Source of the DNA: a virus
Reading direction: 5' to 3' (one strand)
DNA length: 38,256 nucleotides
Virus record (IMG/VR): IMGVR_UViG_3300025030_000261
Span: 1 to 38,256 of that record
Part shown: in pieces, positions 6,611-13,365 of the stretch
Numbering within the stretch: the first letter of the stretch is position 1
Layout of the letters: every line of letters starts with the position of its first letter
The notes under the pieces: generated by a model
The model's input: the letters and a program-made list of their open reading frames with translations, nothing else
What the model was told of the DNA's origin: nothing
Database searches by the model: none
Translations under genes and position numbers: made by a program

Positions 6611-7360
6611 ATGAGCAACGAAGTCGCAGTGTATCAACTGAAAGACATGCAAATAATGGCCGAGGCTGTAGCAAAGTCTGGCTTATTCGGGATGAAATCA
6701 GCAGACCAGGCGCTTGCTTTAATGTTGGTTGCGCAATCAGAAAATCAGCACCCGGCAACCATCACGCAGGATTACGACATCATCCAGGGCAAGGCGTGCC
6801 GCAAGACTCACAGCGTCATGGCGCGCTTTCAGCAAATGGGCGGCAAAGTGGAGTGGCATCAGCTTACCGATACCATTGCGGAGGCTACCTTTTCGCATCC
6901 TGCTGGTGGCACGCTTCGCATCGAATGGACTATCGAGCAGGCCAAAAAAGCCAATCTCACCGGCAAGGACAACTGGAAAAACTACCCGCGAGCCATGCTA
7001 CGCGCCCGCGTTATCGCAGAGGGAGTACGCGCAGTGTATCCGGCTGCAATCGGTGGGATGATGGTTGCGGAAGAGGTGCAAGACGTGCCAATAGTTGAGC
7101 GTGACATGGGAATAATCGAAGGCACTGTAGTCAAAGAATCCAAGCCAGAACGCAAAACCATGACCATAGCCGACCTAAAACGGTATTCGACAGACAAGCT
7201 GGACGCTGACGGCGTTGTGACCAAATTCAGCGCGAAGAGCCTGATCGAGCAGCAGGAAGAATCCGCGCAGAACCTGATCGACTTCCTTTCGGCGAAATAC
7301 ACCTTGCCGGAAGATGTGCTGGCTGAAATCAAGTCTTGGGAAAAAGGGGATGCGCAATGA
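6611..7360 (+). CDS. RecT-like single-strand annealing protein
   Basis: A 249-residue protein with the signature seen in phage RecT-like proteins paired with YqaJ nucleases: QALALMLVAQSENQHPATI (33-51), DYDIIQGKACRKTHSVMARF, SHPAGGTLRIEW, then NWKNYPRAMLRARVIAEGVR (about 120-140), where the W...YP.AML.R core is the conserved part. A charged C-terminal tail follows. It should anneal complementary single strands exposed by the exonuclease encoded next, which overlaps it by ATGA. AGGAG lies just upstream of ATG 6611. Assigned on motif pattern plus the exonuclease and SSB context. Confidence 0.75.
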   Translation: MSNEVAVYQLKDMQIMAEAVAKSGLFGMKSADQALALMLVAQSENQHPATITQDYDIIQGKACRKTHSVMARFQQMGGKVEWHQLTDTIAEATFSHPAGGTLRIEWTIEQAKKANLTGKDNWKNYPRAMLRARVIAEGVRAVYPAAIGGMMVAEEVQDVPIVERDMGIIEGTVVKESKPERKTMTIADLKRYSTDKLDADGVVTKFSAKSLIEQQEESAQNLIDFLSAKYTLPEDVLAEIKSWEKGDAQ

Positions 7361-9027
7361 TCGTCATAAACGAAATTCAGGGAAGCGAAGGCTGGATGCG
7401 GGCCCGCAAAGGCTGCTTCACGGCATCCGAACTGTCAGCCGCCGCCGGTGTATCGAAATACATGATCCGCACCGACCTGCTCAAGCAGAAGGCCACTGGC
7501 ATCACGCCGGACATTGACGGCAACACGCAGGCACTTTTCAACAAAGGCCATGCGGCAGAAGCGGCTGCGCGCTCAATTGCGGAAGAAATCATTGGCGATG
7601 ATTTGTCGCCAGTCACCGGCATGATTGAGGTTGACGGCATGAAGTTGCTGGCCTCATTCGATGGCATCACGTTTGACGGCAATGTTATTTTCGAGCACAA
7701 ATTATACGGAGATGATCTGGCTGCGCAAGTAGGCCGTGGCGTGCTTGAACCTCATTACCAACTGCAAGTAGAGCAGCAGATGCTGGTGTCCGGCGCGAAA
7801 AAATGCCTGTTTATGACTTCTGACGGCACAGAAGCAAACATGAAGTATTGCTGGATAGATGCGCCAAAATCCTTCGATCATATTCCGGCAATCTGGAAAC
7901 AATTGGAAAGAGACCTCGAAAACTACCAGCATATCGAGCATATAGAGAGACCCAAGGCAGAAGTGTGCATCGAACTGCCCGCCCTCTTTGTTCACGCCAG
8001 AGGCGAGATCACCGAACACAACATGGAAGCCTTCGGTGTGGCGCTGACCGCCAAACTCGCCGAAGTGCGCGCCATCGCGCTGGTGACGGATCAGGATTTC
8101 TCCAACGCCAAGGAGGCGGCCAAGAAGTTCCGCGAGACGGCCAAGGCCATCGCCCTGTCAAAGGAAGCGATGCTGGCGCAAACCGAAACCATCGGTGAGG
8201 CCGCGCGCAAGATGGACGCATGGGCGAAAGACCTGAACGGCACCGCCCTGCAACTCGAAAAAGATGTAGAGCGCGAGGATAAGTCCAAGAAGGAAGTAAT
8301 GGTGCTCGAAGGCAGGCAGGCCTACGCCGACCACATCACAGTGCTGGAGGCGGATATCAAGCCGATCCGCATAACGCTGGCTCCACCCAACTTCGCCGAG
8401 GCAATCAAGGGTAAGCGCAACTACGCAAGTATGCACGATGCCATCCAGACTATGCTGGCCGGGGTGAAGATTGAGGCCGATGCGCAAGCCAAGGATATTC
8501 GCGCCAAGTTGACTTGGATAAAGACGGCCTATGTCGGTTACGAATTACTGTTTCACGATCTGCAAAACCTAGTGGGAAAACCAATGGATGATATGCAACT
8601 TGCCGTGACATCCAGAATTGAAGGCCAAAAGCGTGCAGAGGAAGCAAAGCTCGAAGCCCAGCGCGCAGCAATTCAGGCCGAGGAAGAGCGCAAAGCCACC
8701 GCCAAGGCGCAGGCCGAGGCCGAGGCTATCCTTGCCGCAGAACGCGCGAAGCAGGCCGAGGAAGAGGCTAAGACGCGTGCCGAATCGGAAGCAGCAGCCA
8801 TCGAAGAGCGCCGCAAGACCATGCAGATCGCGGAATCGGCGCAAGCGAGCCGCCCACCTGTCGCCAGCAAGGTTACGCGGATCAATCCTGCCGCCAATCC
8901 TGCCGCGCGCCCATCCGATAAAGAGATCGTGGACGCTGTTGCTGCGAAGTTTGGCGTGTCATTCGAAACGGCTTGCGTTTGGATTCTCGAAGCAGCTGAA
9001 GCGATAACAACAAAGGAGGCAGCATGA
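7357..9027 (+). CDS. YqaJ-type recombination exonuclease with long helical C-terminal extension
   Basis: A 556-residue protein. Residues 1-195 are a lambda-exonuclease/YqaJ (PD-(D/E)XK) domain: GSEGWMRARKGCFTASELS (9-27), FNKGHAAEAAARS (61-73), catalytic Asp102 in SFDGIT, the EHK pair Glu113/Lys115 and YQLQVEQQMLVSGA (134-147). Residues 200-460 resemble the DUF1351-type helical segment often found with or fused to phage recombinases (DFSNAKEAAKKFRETAKAI). An Ala/Glu-rich coiled coil (about 425-505) and a short C-terminal domain follow. It resects double-strand ends for the RecT-like partner. ATG 7357 is chosen because it overlaps the RecT-like stop. Confidence 0.88.
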   Translation: MIVINEIQGSEGWMRARKGCFTASELSAAAGVSKYMIRTDLLKQKATGITPDIDGNTQALFNKGHAAEAAARSIAEEIIGDDLSPVTGMIEVDGMKLLASFDGITFDGNVIFEHKLYGDDLAAQVGRGVLEPHYQLQVEQQMLVSGAKKCLFMTSDGTEANMKYCWIDAPKSFDHIPAIWKQLERDLENYQHIEHIERPKAEVCIELPALFVHARGEITEHNMEAFGVALTAKLAEVRAIALVTDQDFSNAKEAAKKFRETAKAIALSKEAMLAQTETIGEAARKMDAWAKDLNGTALQLEKDVEREDKSKKEVMVLEGRQAYADHITVLEADIKPIRITLAPPNFAEAIKGKRNYASMHDAIQTMLAGVKIEADAQAKDIRAKLTWIKTAYVGYELLFHDLQNLVGKPMDDMQLAVTSRIEGQKRAEEAKLEAQRAAIQAEEERKATAKAQAEAEAILAAERAKQAEEEAKTRAESEAAAIEERRKTMQIAESAQASRPPVASKVTRINPAANPAARPSDKEIVDAVAAKFGVSFETACVWILEAAEAITTKEAA

Positions 9028-9656
9028 ATACCAAAAAGGAAGATATGAAATCGTCAATAGGAGAAATCCCAACAATTCTCGGAACCACTATGGACGGCGG
9101 CTTTTATGCCGGCCGCATCCGTATCGGGGATCAAGTGTTTGCGCTGATCGTCGCACCAAAGGCGGATGGAGAGCATGAGGACGCGCCGTGGAACGACACA
9201 TACAGCACCGTAGAAGGAGCGAAGTCCTATTTCGACGGCCTCGCCAACACTGATGCAATGGCCGGTGCTTGTAGTGAGCTTGCCAAATGGGCGCGCGGAT
9301 TGCGCATCGAAGGGCATGATGACTGGTATCTGCCCAGCCAGGATGAGCTGGAGATCATCTACCGCAACCTCAAGCCGACCATAGAAGTGAACTGGTGCTA
9401 CGCACGATCTGGAATCAACCTGTCAGCCGTTGAGCCGACTAGGCCTTACACGCCAGACTTCCCGGTACAAACACTGGCCGAGGCGTTCCAAAAAGGTGGG
9501 GAGCAGGCATTCGATCCAGCCTATTACTGGAGCAGCACTCAGCACGTCTCTACCTCTGACTGTGCCTGGGGTCAGGACTTCGGCGACGGCGGCCAGGGCT
9601 ACAACCACGAGGGCAGCAACTCCAGAGCGCGTGCCGTCCGCAGATTAGCCATTTAG
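9024..9656 (+). CDS. DUF1566-domain (C-type-lectin-like fold) protein
   Basis: A 210-residue protein ATGA-coupled to the exonuclease gene. The DUF1566 hallmarks are DWYLPSQDELEIIYRNL (about 99-115), YYWSSTQ (about 167-173), AWGQDFGDGGQGY and the C-terminal RARAVRRLAI. The fold is related to formylglycine-generating enzyme and C-type lectins, and in some phages it is the variable target of diversity-generating retroelements. No reverse transcriptase or template repeat is present here. Why a putative ligand-binding domain sits inside a recombination operon is unclear. Confidence 0.8.
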   Translation: MNTKKEDMKSSIGEIPTILGTTMDGGFYAGRIRIGDQVFALIVAPKADGEHEDAPWNDTYSTVEGAKSYFDGLANTDAMAGACSELAKWARGLRIEGHDDWYLPSQDELEIIYRNLKPTIEVNWCYARSGINLSAVEPTRPYTPDFPVQTLAEAFQKGGEQAFDPAYYWSSTQHVSTSDCAWGQDFGDGGQGYNHEGSNSRARAVRRLAI

Positions 9657-9683
9657 TCATCTATCAATTTCAGGAGCTATGCC

Positions 9684-10043
9684 ATGAAAGAAACAGCATC
9701 CGCCAAAGCCTCATTCCTTGCTTCCATACTCAAGGCCGGAGAGCACTACGCACGGATTACGCAATGGCGTCTTTCAGAGCAGAAGAGGCGTGCGCGTGCC
9801 CGAATGGCTGGTGGAATTCTATCTAGGGACATCCTTACTAGACTCTATCGGCTCCAACGTGGGAAATGTGCCTGTTGTGGACTTCCGCTTGGGAGTAGAT
9901 ATGAGCTTGACCACATCTCCCCGCTGGCAAAAGGAGGCCAGCATTCCGATAACAACATGCAATTACTCAGGAAGAGGTGCAATCAAGAGAAGTCAGCGAA
10001 ACATCCGGTTGACTTCATGCGGTCAAGAGGGTTTCTGCTATGA
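9684..10043 (+). CDS. HNH endonuclease
   Basis: A 119-residue protein with a basic N-terminal helix (WRLSEQKRRARARMAG), a zinc pair CACCG and the HNH core ELDHISPLAKGG, then NNMQLLRKRCNQEKSAKHP. This is the compact HNH_5/HNH-type nuclease common in phages, either a homing enzyme or a host DNA nuclease. Spacing from the DUF1566 gene is 27 bases, with AGGAG 9 bases before the ATG. The second zinc half appears as a lone Cys (RCNQEK) instead of CxxC, so zinc binding may be incomplete. Confidence 0.85.
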   Translation: MKETASAKASFLASILKAGEHYARITQWRLSEQKRRARARMAGGILSRDILTRLYRLQRGKCACCGLPLGSRYELDHISPLAKGGQHSDNNMQLLRKRCNQEKSAKHPVDFMRSRGFLL

Positions 10044-10108
10044 GCGCCATGCCAAGCATAAATGCGCGCAGGAATTGAACAACGTATTTTTGAAGAAGAG
10101 GAAGAGTG

Positions 10109-10627
10109 ATGTCAGTCAACAAAGTGATTCTGATAGGCCGCCTGGGCAAAGACCCGGAAACGCGCTATTGGAATAAGGTGGCGAAAAGCACACCCACCCA
10201 ATGCTGGGAGTGGCTTGGAGCAAAAAAGCCAGCCGGTTACGGAAACGTGCGGATTGCTGGCGTATATAAAAACGCGCACCGCATCGCATGGGAATTTACC
10301 TATGGCGATATTCCCAAAGGGATGCACGTTTTACATTCTTGCGACAACCCAAGCTGCTGCAATCCGCACCACCTGATGCTCGGAACATCGGTATCAAACA
10401 GAATTGACATGGTGCGCAAGGGACGCGGTAATTATCGCCATGCCAATAGAGCGCGCGGACTGAATAATTCAAATGGCAAACTAAACGATGACCAGGTGGC
10501 GCAGATTCGTGCCGCCTATATTCCCGGAAAAGTGAAGCAATCTGAGCTTGCGGCTCAATATGGAGTTAGCCAGCGCCTTGTAAGTTTAATCGTTCGCGGA
10601 GAGGCAAGAAATCATGGCATCGCTTAA
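10109..10627 (+). CDS. SSB N-terminal remnant fused in frame to an HNH homing endonuclease
   Basis: The first 20 residues, MSVNKVILIGRLGKDPETRY, are the N-terminus of a single-stranded DNA-binding protein. From residue 21 the protein becomes a homing endonuclease: WNKVAKS, CWEWLGAKKPAGYGNV, then HRIAWEFTYGDIPKGMHVLH, CDNPSCCNPHHLMLGT and a C-terminal helix-turn-helix segment (KQSELAAQYGVSQRLVSLI). A complete SSB gene follows and overlaps its end (10614). The fusion point equals the same alignment position in the intact SSB (ETRY). ATG 10109 has GAGG upstream. Insertion of a mobile endonuclease into ssb followed by repair or replacement of the gene is the simplest reading. Confidence 0.85.
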   Translation: MSVNKVILIGRLGKDPETRYWNKVAKSTPTQCWEWLGAKKPAGYGNVRIAGVYKNAHRIAWEFTYGDIPKGMHVLHSCDNPSCCNPHHLMLGTSVSNRIDMVRKGRGNYRHANRARGLNNSNGKLNDDQVAQIRAAYIPGKVKQSELAAQYGVSQRLVSLIVRGEARNHGIA

Positions 10628-11105
10628 TCAGTGTAATTTCATCGGTAATGTTGGCAAGATCGAAACCAGGTATATGACCAGCGGAGAGGCGGTAACCAAT
10701 ATCTCACTGGCCTGCAATGAAACATGGAAGGATAAGTCCGGTGAGAAACAAGAGCGCTGCGAGTGGGTGAGCTGCGTCATGTACCGCAGGCTGGCTGAGA
10801 TTGCCGCCGAATATGTGAAGGTTGGACAGCAGCTTTTTATTTCAGGAAAGATGGCAACCCGCAAATGGCAGACCAAGGAAGGCCAGGATCGCTACACCAC
10901 CGAGATCGTGGTCAACGAAATGACCATGCTGGGCGGAAAGTCTCAGGGTGGCGAGCATTCTGCACCGGCAGAGCGCGATTCAAATCCAGCGGGAAGGCCG
11001 GGCGGTTCGCCATCTAAACCTGCGCCAGATAGTCAATCAAACACAGTGGCATCGACAACAAAGACTGGTGCATTCGACAACTTTGATGATGATATTCCTT
11101 TTTGA
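10614..11105 (+). CDS. ssb: Single-stranded DNA-binding protein
   Basis: A 163-residue SSB. The OB-fold runs from MASLNQCNFIGNVGKIETRY through GEAVTNISLACNE, W residues at CEWVSCVMYRRLAEI, YVKVGQQLFISGKMATRKWQ to EMTMLGGK (about 107). A disordered Ser/Pro linker ends in the acidic tip DDDIPF, the part that recruits partner proteins in bacterial SSBs. It protects single strands and should cooperate with the RecT-like protein and exonuclease of the same operon. ATG 10614 lies inside the end of the endonuclease gene; AGAGG just upstream serves as its ribosome-binding site. Confidence 0.95.
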   Translation: MASLNQCNFIGNVGKIETRYMTSGEAVTNISLACNETWKDKSGEKQERCEWVSCVMYRRLAEIAAEYVKVGQQLFISGKMATRKWQTKEGQDRYTTEIVVNEMTMLGGKSQGGEHSAPAERDSNPAGRPGGSPSKPAPDSQSNTVASTTKTGAFDNFDDDIPF

Positions 11106-11116
11106 TGGAGCCAACC

Positions 11117-11430
11117 ATGACACTCACCAACCAGCACATCGTCCGCAAGCTCAATCTGCGCGCTCAATCTGCTCGCGAGAATCAGCACATTGATGAGATC
11201 GAGCGCCACGCCACGCCGCTGTTTTACGCTGTATTTGGTGCTGCGATGGCCGTCATCCTGTGGTATGATTATCGGGACGTGATGCAACACCGCATGGACA
11301 CGCTGGGAGTGATGCAATCAGCTGCACAGGAAGCGCATTGCTTGCAAGATGTGCGAACGAGGAGATCGTGCCGTTTGACGATGTGATGCTCAAGTGCAAG
11401 AGGATTAAATTGATCGAGGGGATGAAATGA
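11117..11430 (+). pseudogene. Frameshifted paralogue of the 6137-6457 membrane protein
   Basis: ATG 11117 follows GGAGCC. The product starts MTLTNQHIVRKLNLRAQSA and has the same membrane segment (ATPLFYAVFGAAMAVILW) and YRDVMQHRMDT as the copy at 6137. In this frame it meets TGA at 11384. The expected C-terminus (LLARCANEEIVPFDDVMLKC, then KRIKLIEGMK) continues in the -1 frame from about 11330 to TGA 11428-11430, where it is ATGA-coupled to the next gene, as in the first copy. No slippery heptamer is visible near the switch. A single-base mutation or an assembly error is more likely than programmed frameshifting. Confidence 0.7.
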
Positions 11431-11693
11431 ATACAGAAAACCTTAGAGGTGTTTGTATAACAGGGATGCCAATAGGCTCAGTAAGTTGCATCACAGCAGC
11501 AAGAATAGAAAATACAAGACCAAGTGAGTACAGGCTCGCAAAGAAAACAGACGGCACACTTGTATTGCAGGGTGCTTATTACTGGCAAGAAGGGGGTGAT
11601 TCAGGCTATACGTGGCGGGATATTCCAACTGTTGAACTGGAGTTAGAAGTCAGTGTTTCTCTAGGTGGTGGGTTCGATTCCCACGCTGGGTAG
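11427..11693 (+). CDS. Hypothetical protein, 88 aa
   Basis: ATG 11427 overlaps the -1-frame end of the paralogue. The first 70 residues look like a small mixed alpha/beta protein (MNTENLRGVCITGMPIGS; EYRLAKKTDGTLVLQGAYYW; WRDIPTVELELEV). The last part (VSLGGGFDSHAG) is encoded by DNA that also forms a tRNA T-arm-like hairpin, so the true end of the ancestral gene may lie earlier. Last gene of the rightward operon. AT-richer than its neighbours. No family recognised. Confidence 0.6.
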   Translation: MNTENLRGVCITGMPIGSVSCITAARIENTRPSEYRLAKKTDGTLVLQGAYYWQEGGDSGYTWRDIPTVELELEVSVSLGGGFDSHAG

Positions 11694-11785
11694 TACGGTG
11701 GCAAGGTTCGATTCCTTGCAGGCGAGTGGGGTGTGGTGCCCAGCCGAAAGAATTTACGGTTTAGCCGGAATCCAGCACACCTAAA
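11664..11785 (+). other. Structured non-coding element with two tRNA T-arm-like hairpins
   Basis: Two hairpins share the loop TTCGATT used by tRNA T-arms: GTGGG-TTCGATT-CCCAC (near 11668-11684) and CAAGG-TTCGATT-CCTTG (near 11702-11718). They are 35 bases apart, too close for two tRNAs. No matching acceptor, D or anticodon arm is found upstream of either. A further stem GCTGGG/CCCAGC encloses the second hairpin, and GGTGTG/CACACC closes a third domain to about 11781. The element begins within the end of the 88-aa gene. Possibilities: tRNA-derived attachment remnants, a tRNA-mimic RNA or an mRNA 3' processing element. Confidence 0.5.
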
Positions 11786-11812
11786 GACGCATTGACTTCT
11801 AACGTTCAAATT

Positions 11813-11841
11813 GCGGGGCGGGCGGCTTTTTGCCCGTCCGC
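11813..11841. other. Strong GC-rich hairpin
   Basis: GCGGGGCGGGC pairs with GCCCGTCCGC (one bulge, one G-U) around a GGCTTTTT loop. The T-run is in the loop rather than after the stem, so this is not a classical intrinsic terminator on either strand, though it may still end or stabilise the rightward transcript. Between it and the next promoter I see nothing coding. Confidence 0.4.
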
Positions 11842-11895
11842 TGGAATGATTTGTTATGCCACTGGTGCTCGATGAGAATTATTTTGATAAATGTC

Positions 11896-11924
11896 TTGAC
11901 TTCTTTCTGATTGGCGACTAAACT
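11896..11924 (+). promoter_or_regulatory. Sigma70-type promoter for the two-gene operon
   Basis: TTGACT (11896-11901), a 17-base spacer and TAAACT (11919-11924). Transcription would start near 11931, about 45 bases before ATG 11976, which has AGGAG upstream. The same -35 hexamer is used at the rightward early promoter (5295). Confidence 0.7.
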
Positions 11925-11975
11925 AGATTCAACGGTGAGGGAAAGGCCCAAACCGATAATTCAGGAGAAAAGATC

Positions 11976-12281
11976 ATGACCGAGAACCTCAAAAAATTCG
12001 CAGCCGCCACCAACAGCGAACTCTTCGACGCGGACTACAAGGGCGGCGTGTGGATGACCGAACATGTTGAAACGCAGGAGACGCTGGAACAGTGGGAAGA
12101 GTCGAGCAAGGGATGGAACGAACGCACTGAGATGAGAGTCGGCGAGATTGCAGGCTTTCCGTTCCGCGCCTGGAAAAGCACGCAGGCCGTCAAGGGTCAA
12201 CCGCGCCAGAGCATGAGCGTGGTCGACCTCAGCGATGTTCGCATCGTGCTGCCTGGCACAGACCTCTATTATTTCTCATGA
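11976..12281 (+). CDS. Small hypothetical protein, 101 aa, first gene behind its own promoter
   Basis: ATG 11976 follows AGGAG. The acidic, soluble product has several Trp residues: it opens MTENLKKFAAATNSELFD, continues KGGVWMTEHVETQETLEQW and GWNERTEMRVGEIAGFPFRAW, and ends GTDLYYFS. No signal peptide or membrane segment. It does not match a family I know. It is translated first from a dedicated strong promoter and ATGA-coupled to a gene whose N-terminus looks DNA-binding. That arrangement is common for anti-CRISPR and other anti-defence operons, but it is context only. Confidence 0.75.
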   Translation: MTENLKKFAAATNSELFDADYKGGVWMTEHVETQETLEQWEESSKGWNERTEMRVGEIAGFPFRAWKSTQAVKGQPRQSMSVVDLSDVRIVLPGTDLYYFS

Positions 12282-12760
12282 GAGGCGGAGCGCGAGACGG
12301 GGCAGGCAGAAAGCCTGCCCCGGAGCATCTGAAGAAGGTGCCCTACAACACCAAGCTCCCGCAGTGGTTGCGGGACAGGCTGACGGGGCCGGAGCGCGAG
12401 GAAAGCGGGCCGGTGATGATCGAGAAAGCCCTCCGGCGGATGTACAAGCTGCGACCGCCGCAATTTCCTGCACTACTTGAGAATGAGGCACACCCTACGC
12501 GATGCGTGGGACTTGTCGCACAGGACGTTCAGAGGGTGATGATGACAACAGAACGCGACACAGCAAGGGACGAATTTTATAAAGGCGTTGATCGTGGCGA
12601 GCCTATGCCGTGGAGAGACATCGGGCCGGACGAGTTATGGAACGCCGCGTGGGATGCTGCAACGAAAGCTGAGCGCGAAGCGTGCGCAGGGATATGCGAC
12701 CGATTCGCTGAACGAGATATGCACCCAGCGGAATGCTGGGGCTATTCGGATGCGTTATAA
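12278..12760 (+). CDS. Putative DNA-binding protein with phage-type C-terminal domain, 160 aa
   Basis: The N-terminal part, RGGARDGAGRKPAPEHLKKV then NTKLPQWLRDRLTG and VMIEKALRRMYKL (about 2-60), resembles ribbon-helix-helix proteins of phages (basic arm, short strand, two helices). After a linker of odd composition (about 65-88) comes a domain ending WNAAWDAATKAEREACAGIC, then DRFAERDMHPAECWGYSDAL, typical of small lambdoid early proteins. The linker DNA may record a fusion of two genes: an internal ATG near 12541 could start the second part separately. It overlaps the preceding stop by ATGA and could regulate that promoter. Confidence 0.65.
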   Translation: MRGGARDGAGRKPAPEHLKKVPYNTKLPQWLRDRLTGPEREESGPVMIEKALRRMYKLRPPQFPALLENEAHPTRCVGLVAQDVQRVMMTTERDTARDEFYKGVDRGEPMPWRDIGPDELWNAAWDAATKAEREACAGICDRFAERDMHPAECWGYSDAL

Positions 12761-12763
12761 ATC

Positions 12764-12813
12764 GTGAAATAGGCGTAGGGACACCTGCGCGGTGCGCGAT
12801 CTGCGTGTTTCAC
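12764..12813. other. Inverted repeats between convergent operons
   Basis: GTGAAA (12764-12769) pairs with TTTCAC (12808-12813), with ACAC/GTGT and GCGC-GGT-GCGC nested inside. It lies where the rightward two-gene operon meets the leftward late operon, the expected place for a two-way stop signal. There is no T-run, so terminator activity is uncertain. Confidence 0.35.
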
Positions 12814-12835
12814 CCTTCATGCAGGGGCGCGCACA

Positions 12836-13246
12836 CTACCTATTTCCTTCAGCACCTTTGATCTTTTCGGCCATGCGGTATGCACCGAGCCCAAGGATAC
12901 CGAACAGAACTTGTAGCGTCAGGTCTGTATCTATCACAGGGAAGTCGCCTTCGTACCCGAATCCAACCTTCGCCACGAACCGGCCTATTGGCTCAATTAC
13001 GGCTGCATAAGCCAGCGCGAATCCGCAAATCCACATTATCGCAGGCCTTCCACCCGCAACAAACCAGTTTGTTGATTTAGCCTCCTCGGCATTCACGCGG
13101 ATTTGCTCAATTTGTATCTGGAATTCCTGCGCCTGTAACGCAGCAGCCATCTCAAGTTTGGCTTTTTCAGCCGTTGCCTTATCTGGAATCAGCCGGTCAA
13201 TGACTGTTCCGACGAGTCCGAATATCGGGGCGAGTAGTGGATTCAT
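12836..13246 (-). CDS. Holin, 3TM GTA-holin family
   Basis: A 136-residue protein. It opens MNPLLAPIFGLVGTVIDRLI (a first hydrophobic segment), continues with a charged helix (EKAKLEMAAALQAQEFQIQI), then the family signature NWFVAGGRPAIMWICGFALAY (second membrane segment, about 60-80) and a third segment LQVLFGILGLGAYRM (about 112-126) before a basic tail. This matches the 3TM holins of gene transfer agents and many proteobacterial phages, which make the membrane lesion that releases or activates the endolysin. Last gene of the leftward late operon; ATGA-coupled to a 40-aa membrane peptide. Confidence 0.88.
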   Translation of the reverse strand: MNPLLAPIFGLVGTVIDRLIPDKATAEKAKLEMAAALQAQEFQIQIEQIRVNAEEAKSTNWFVAGGRPAIMWICGFALAYAAVIEPIGRFVAKVGFGYEGDFPVIDTDLTLQVLFGILGLGAYRMAEKIKGAEGNR

Positions 13247-13365
13247 GGCCGCCCCACGAAAACACTAAACACCGCCACGATCGCGGCAACGATGCATATA
13301 AAGGCTATGGCGAGTGATCCCCAGCCTAATTCATCATCCAGTTCGTATTCGTTCTCGTCGTTCAT
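13243..13365 (-). CDS. Small single-pass membrane peptide, 40 aa (lysis cassette)
   Basis: From ATG 13365 to TGA 13243, overlapping the stop of the homing endonuclease upstream and the holin start downstream (both ATGA). An acidic N-terminus (MNDEYELDDELGW-type, residues 1-15) precedes one strongly hydrophobic segment, SLAIAFICIVAAIVAVFSVF, and a short basic end. Size, topology and place before the holin suggest a holin partner or antiholin, though no family match can be shown. Confidence 0.65.
   Translation of the reverse strand: MNDENEYELDDELGWGSLAIAFICIVAAIVAVFSVFVGRP

Noticed and set aside
9024-9656. Diversity-generating retroelement with the DUF1566 gene as target
   Set aside because: No reverse transcriptase and no second copy of the 3' region are visible in the window.
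10168-10672. Group I intron carrying the HNH gene within ssb
   Set aside because: The intact ssb has its own start, ribosome site and homologous N-terminus. The boundaries lack the usual T before and G at the end of the intron, and no conserved core could be recognised.
11617-11750. One or two tRNA genes from the GGTTCGATTCC T-arm motifs
   Set aside because: No acceptor-stem partner, D-arm or anticodon arm at proper distance upstream of either motif, and the two motifs are too close for separate tRNAs.
11813-11841. Intrinsic terminator
   Set aside because: Stem is strong, but the T-run lies in the loop and none follows the stem on either strand.
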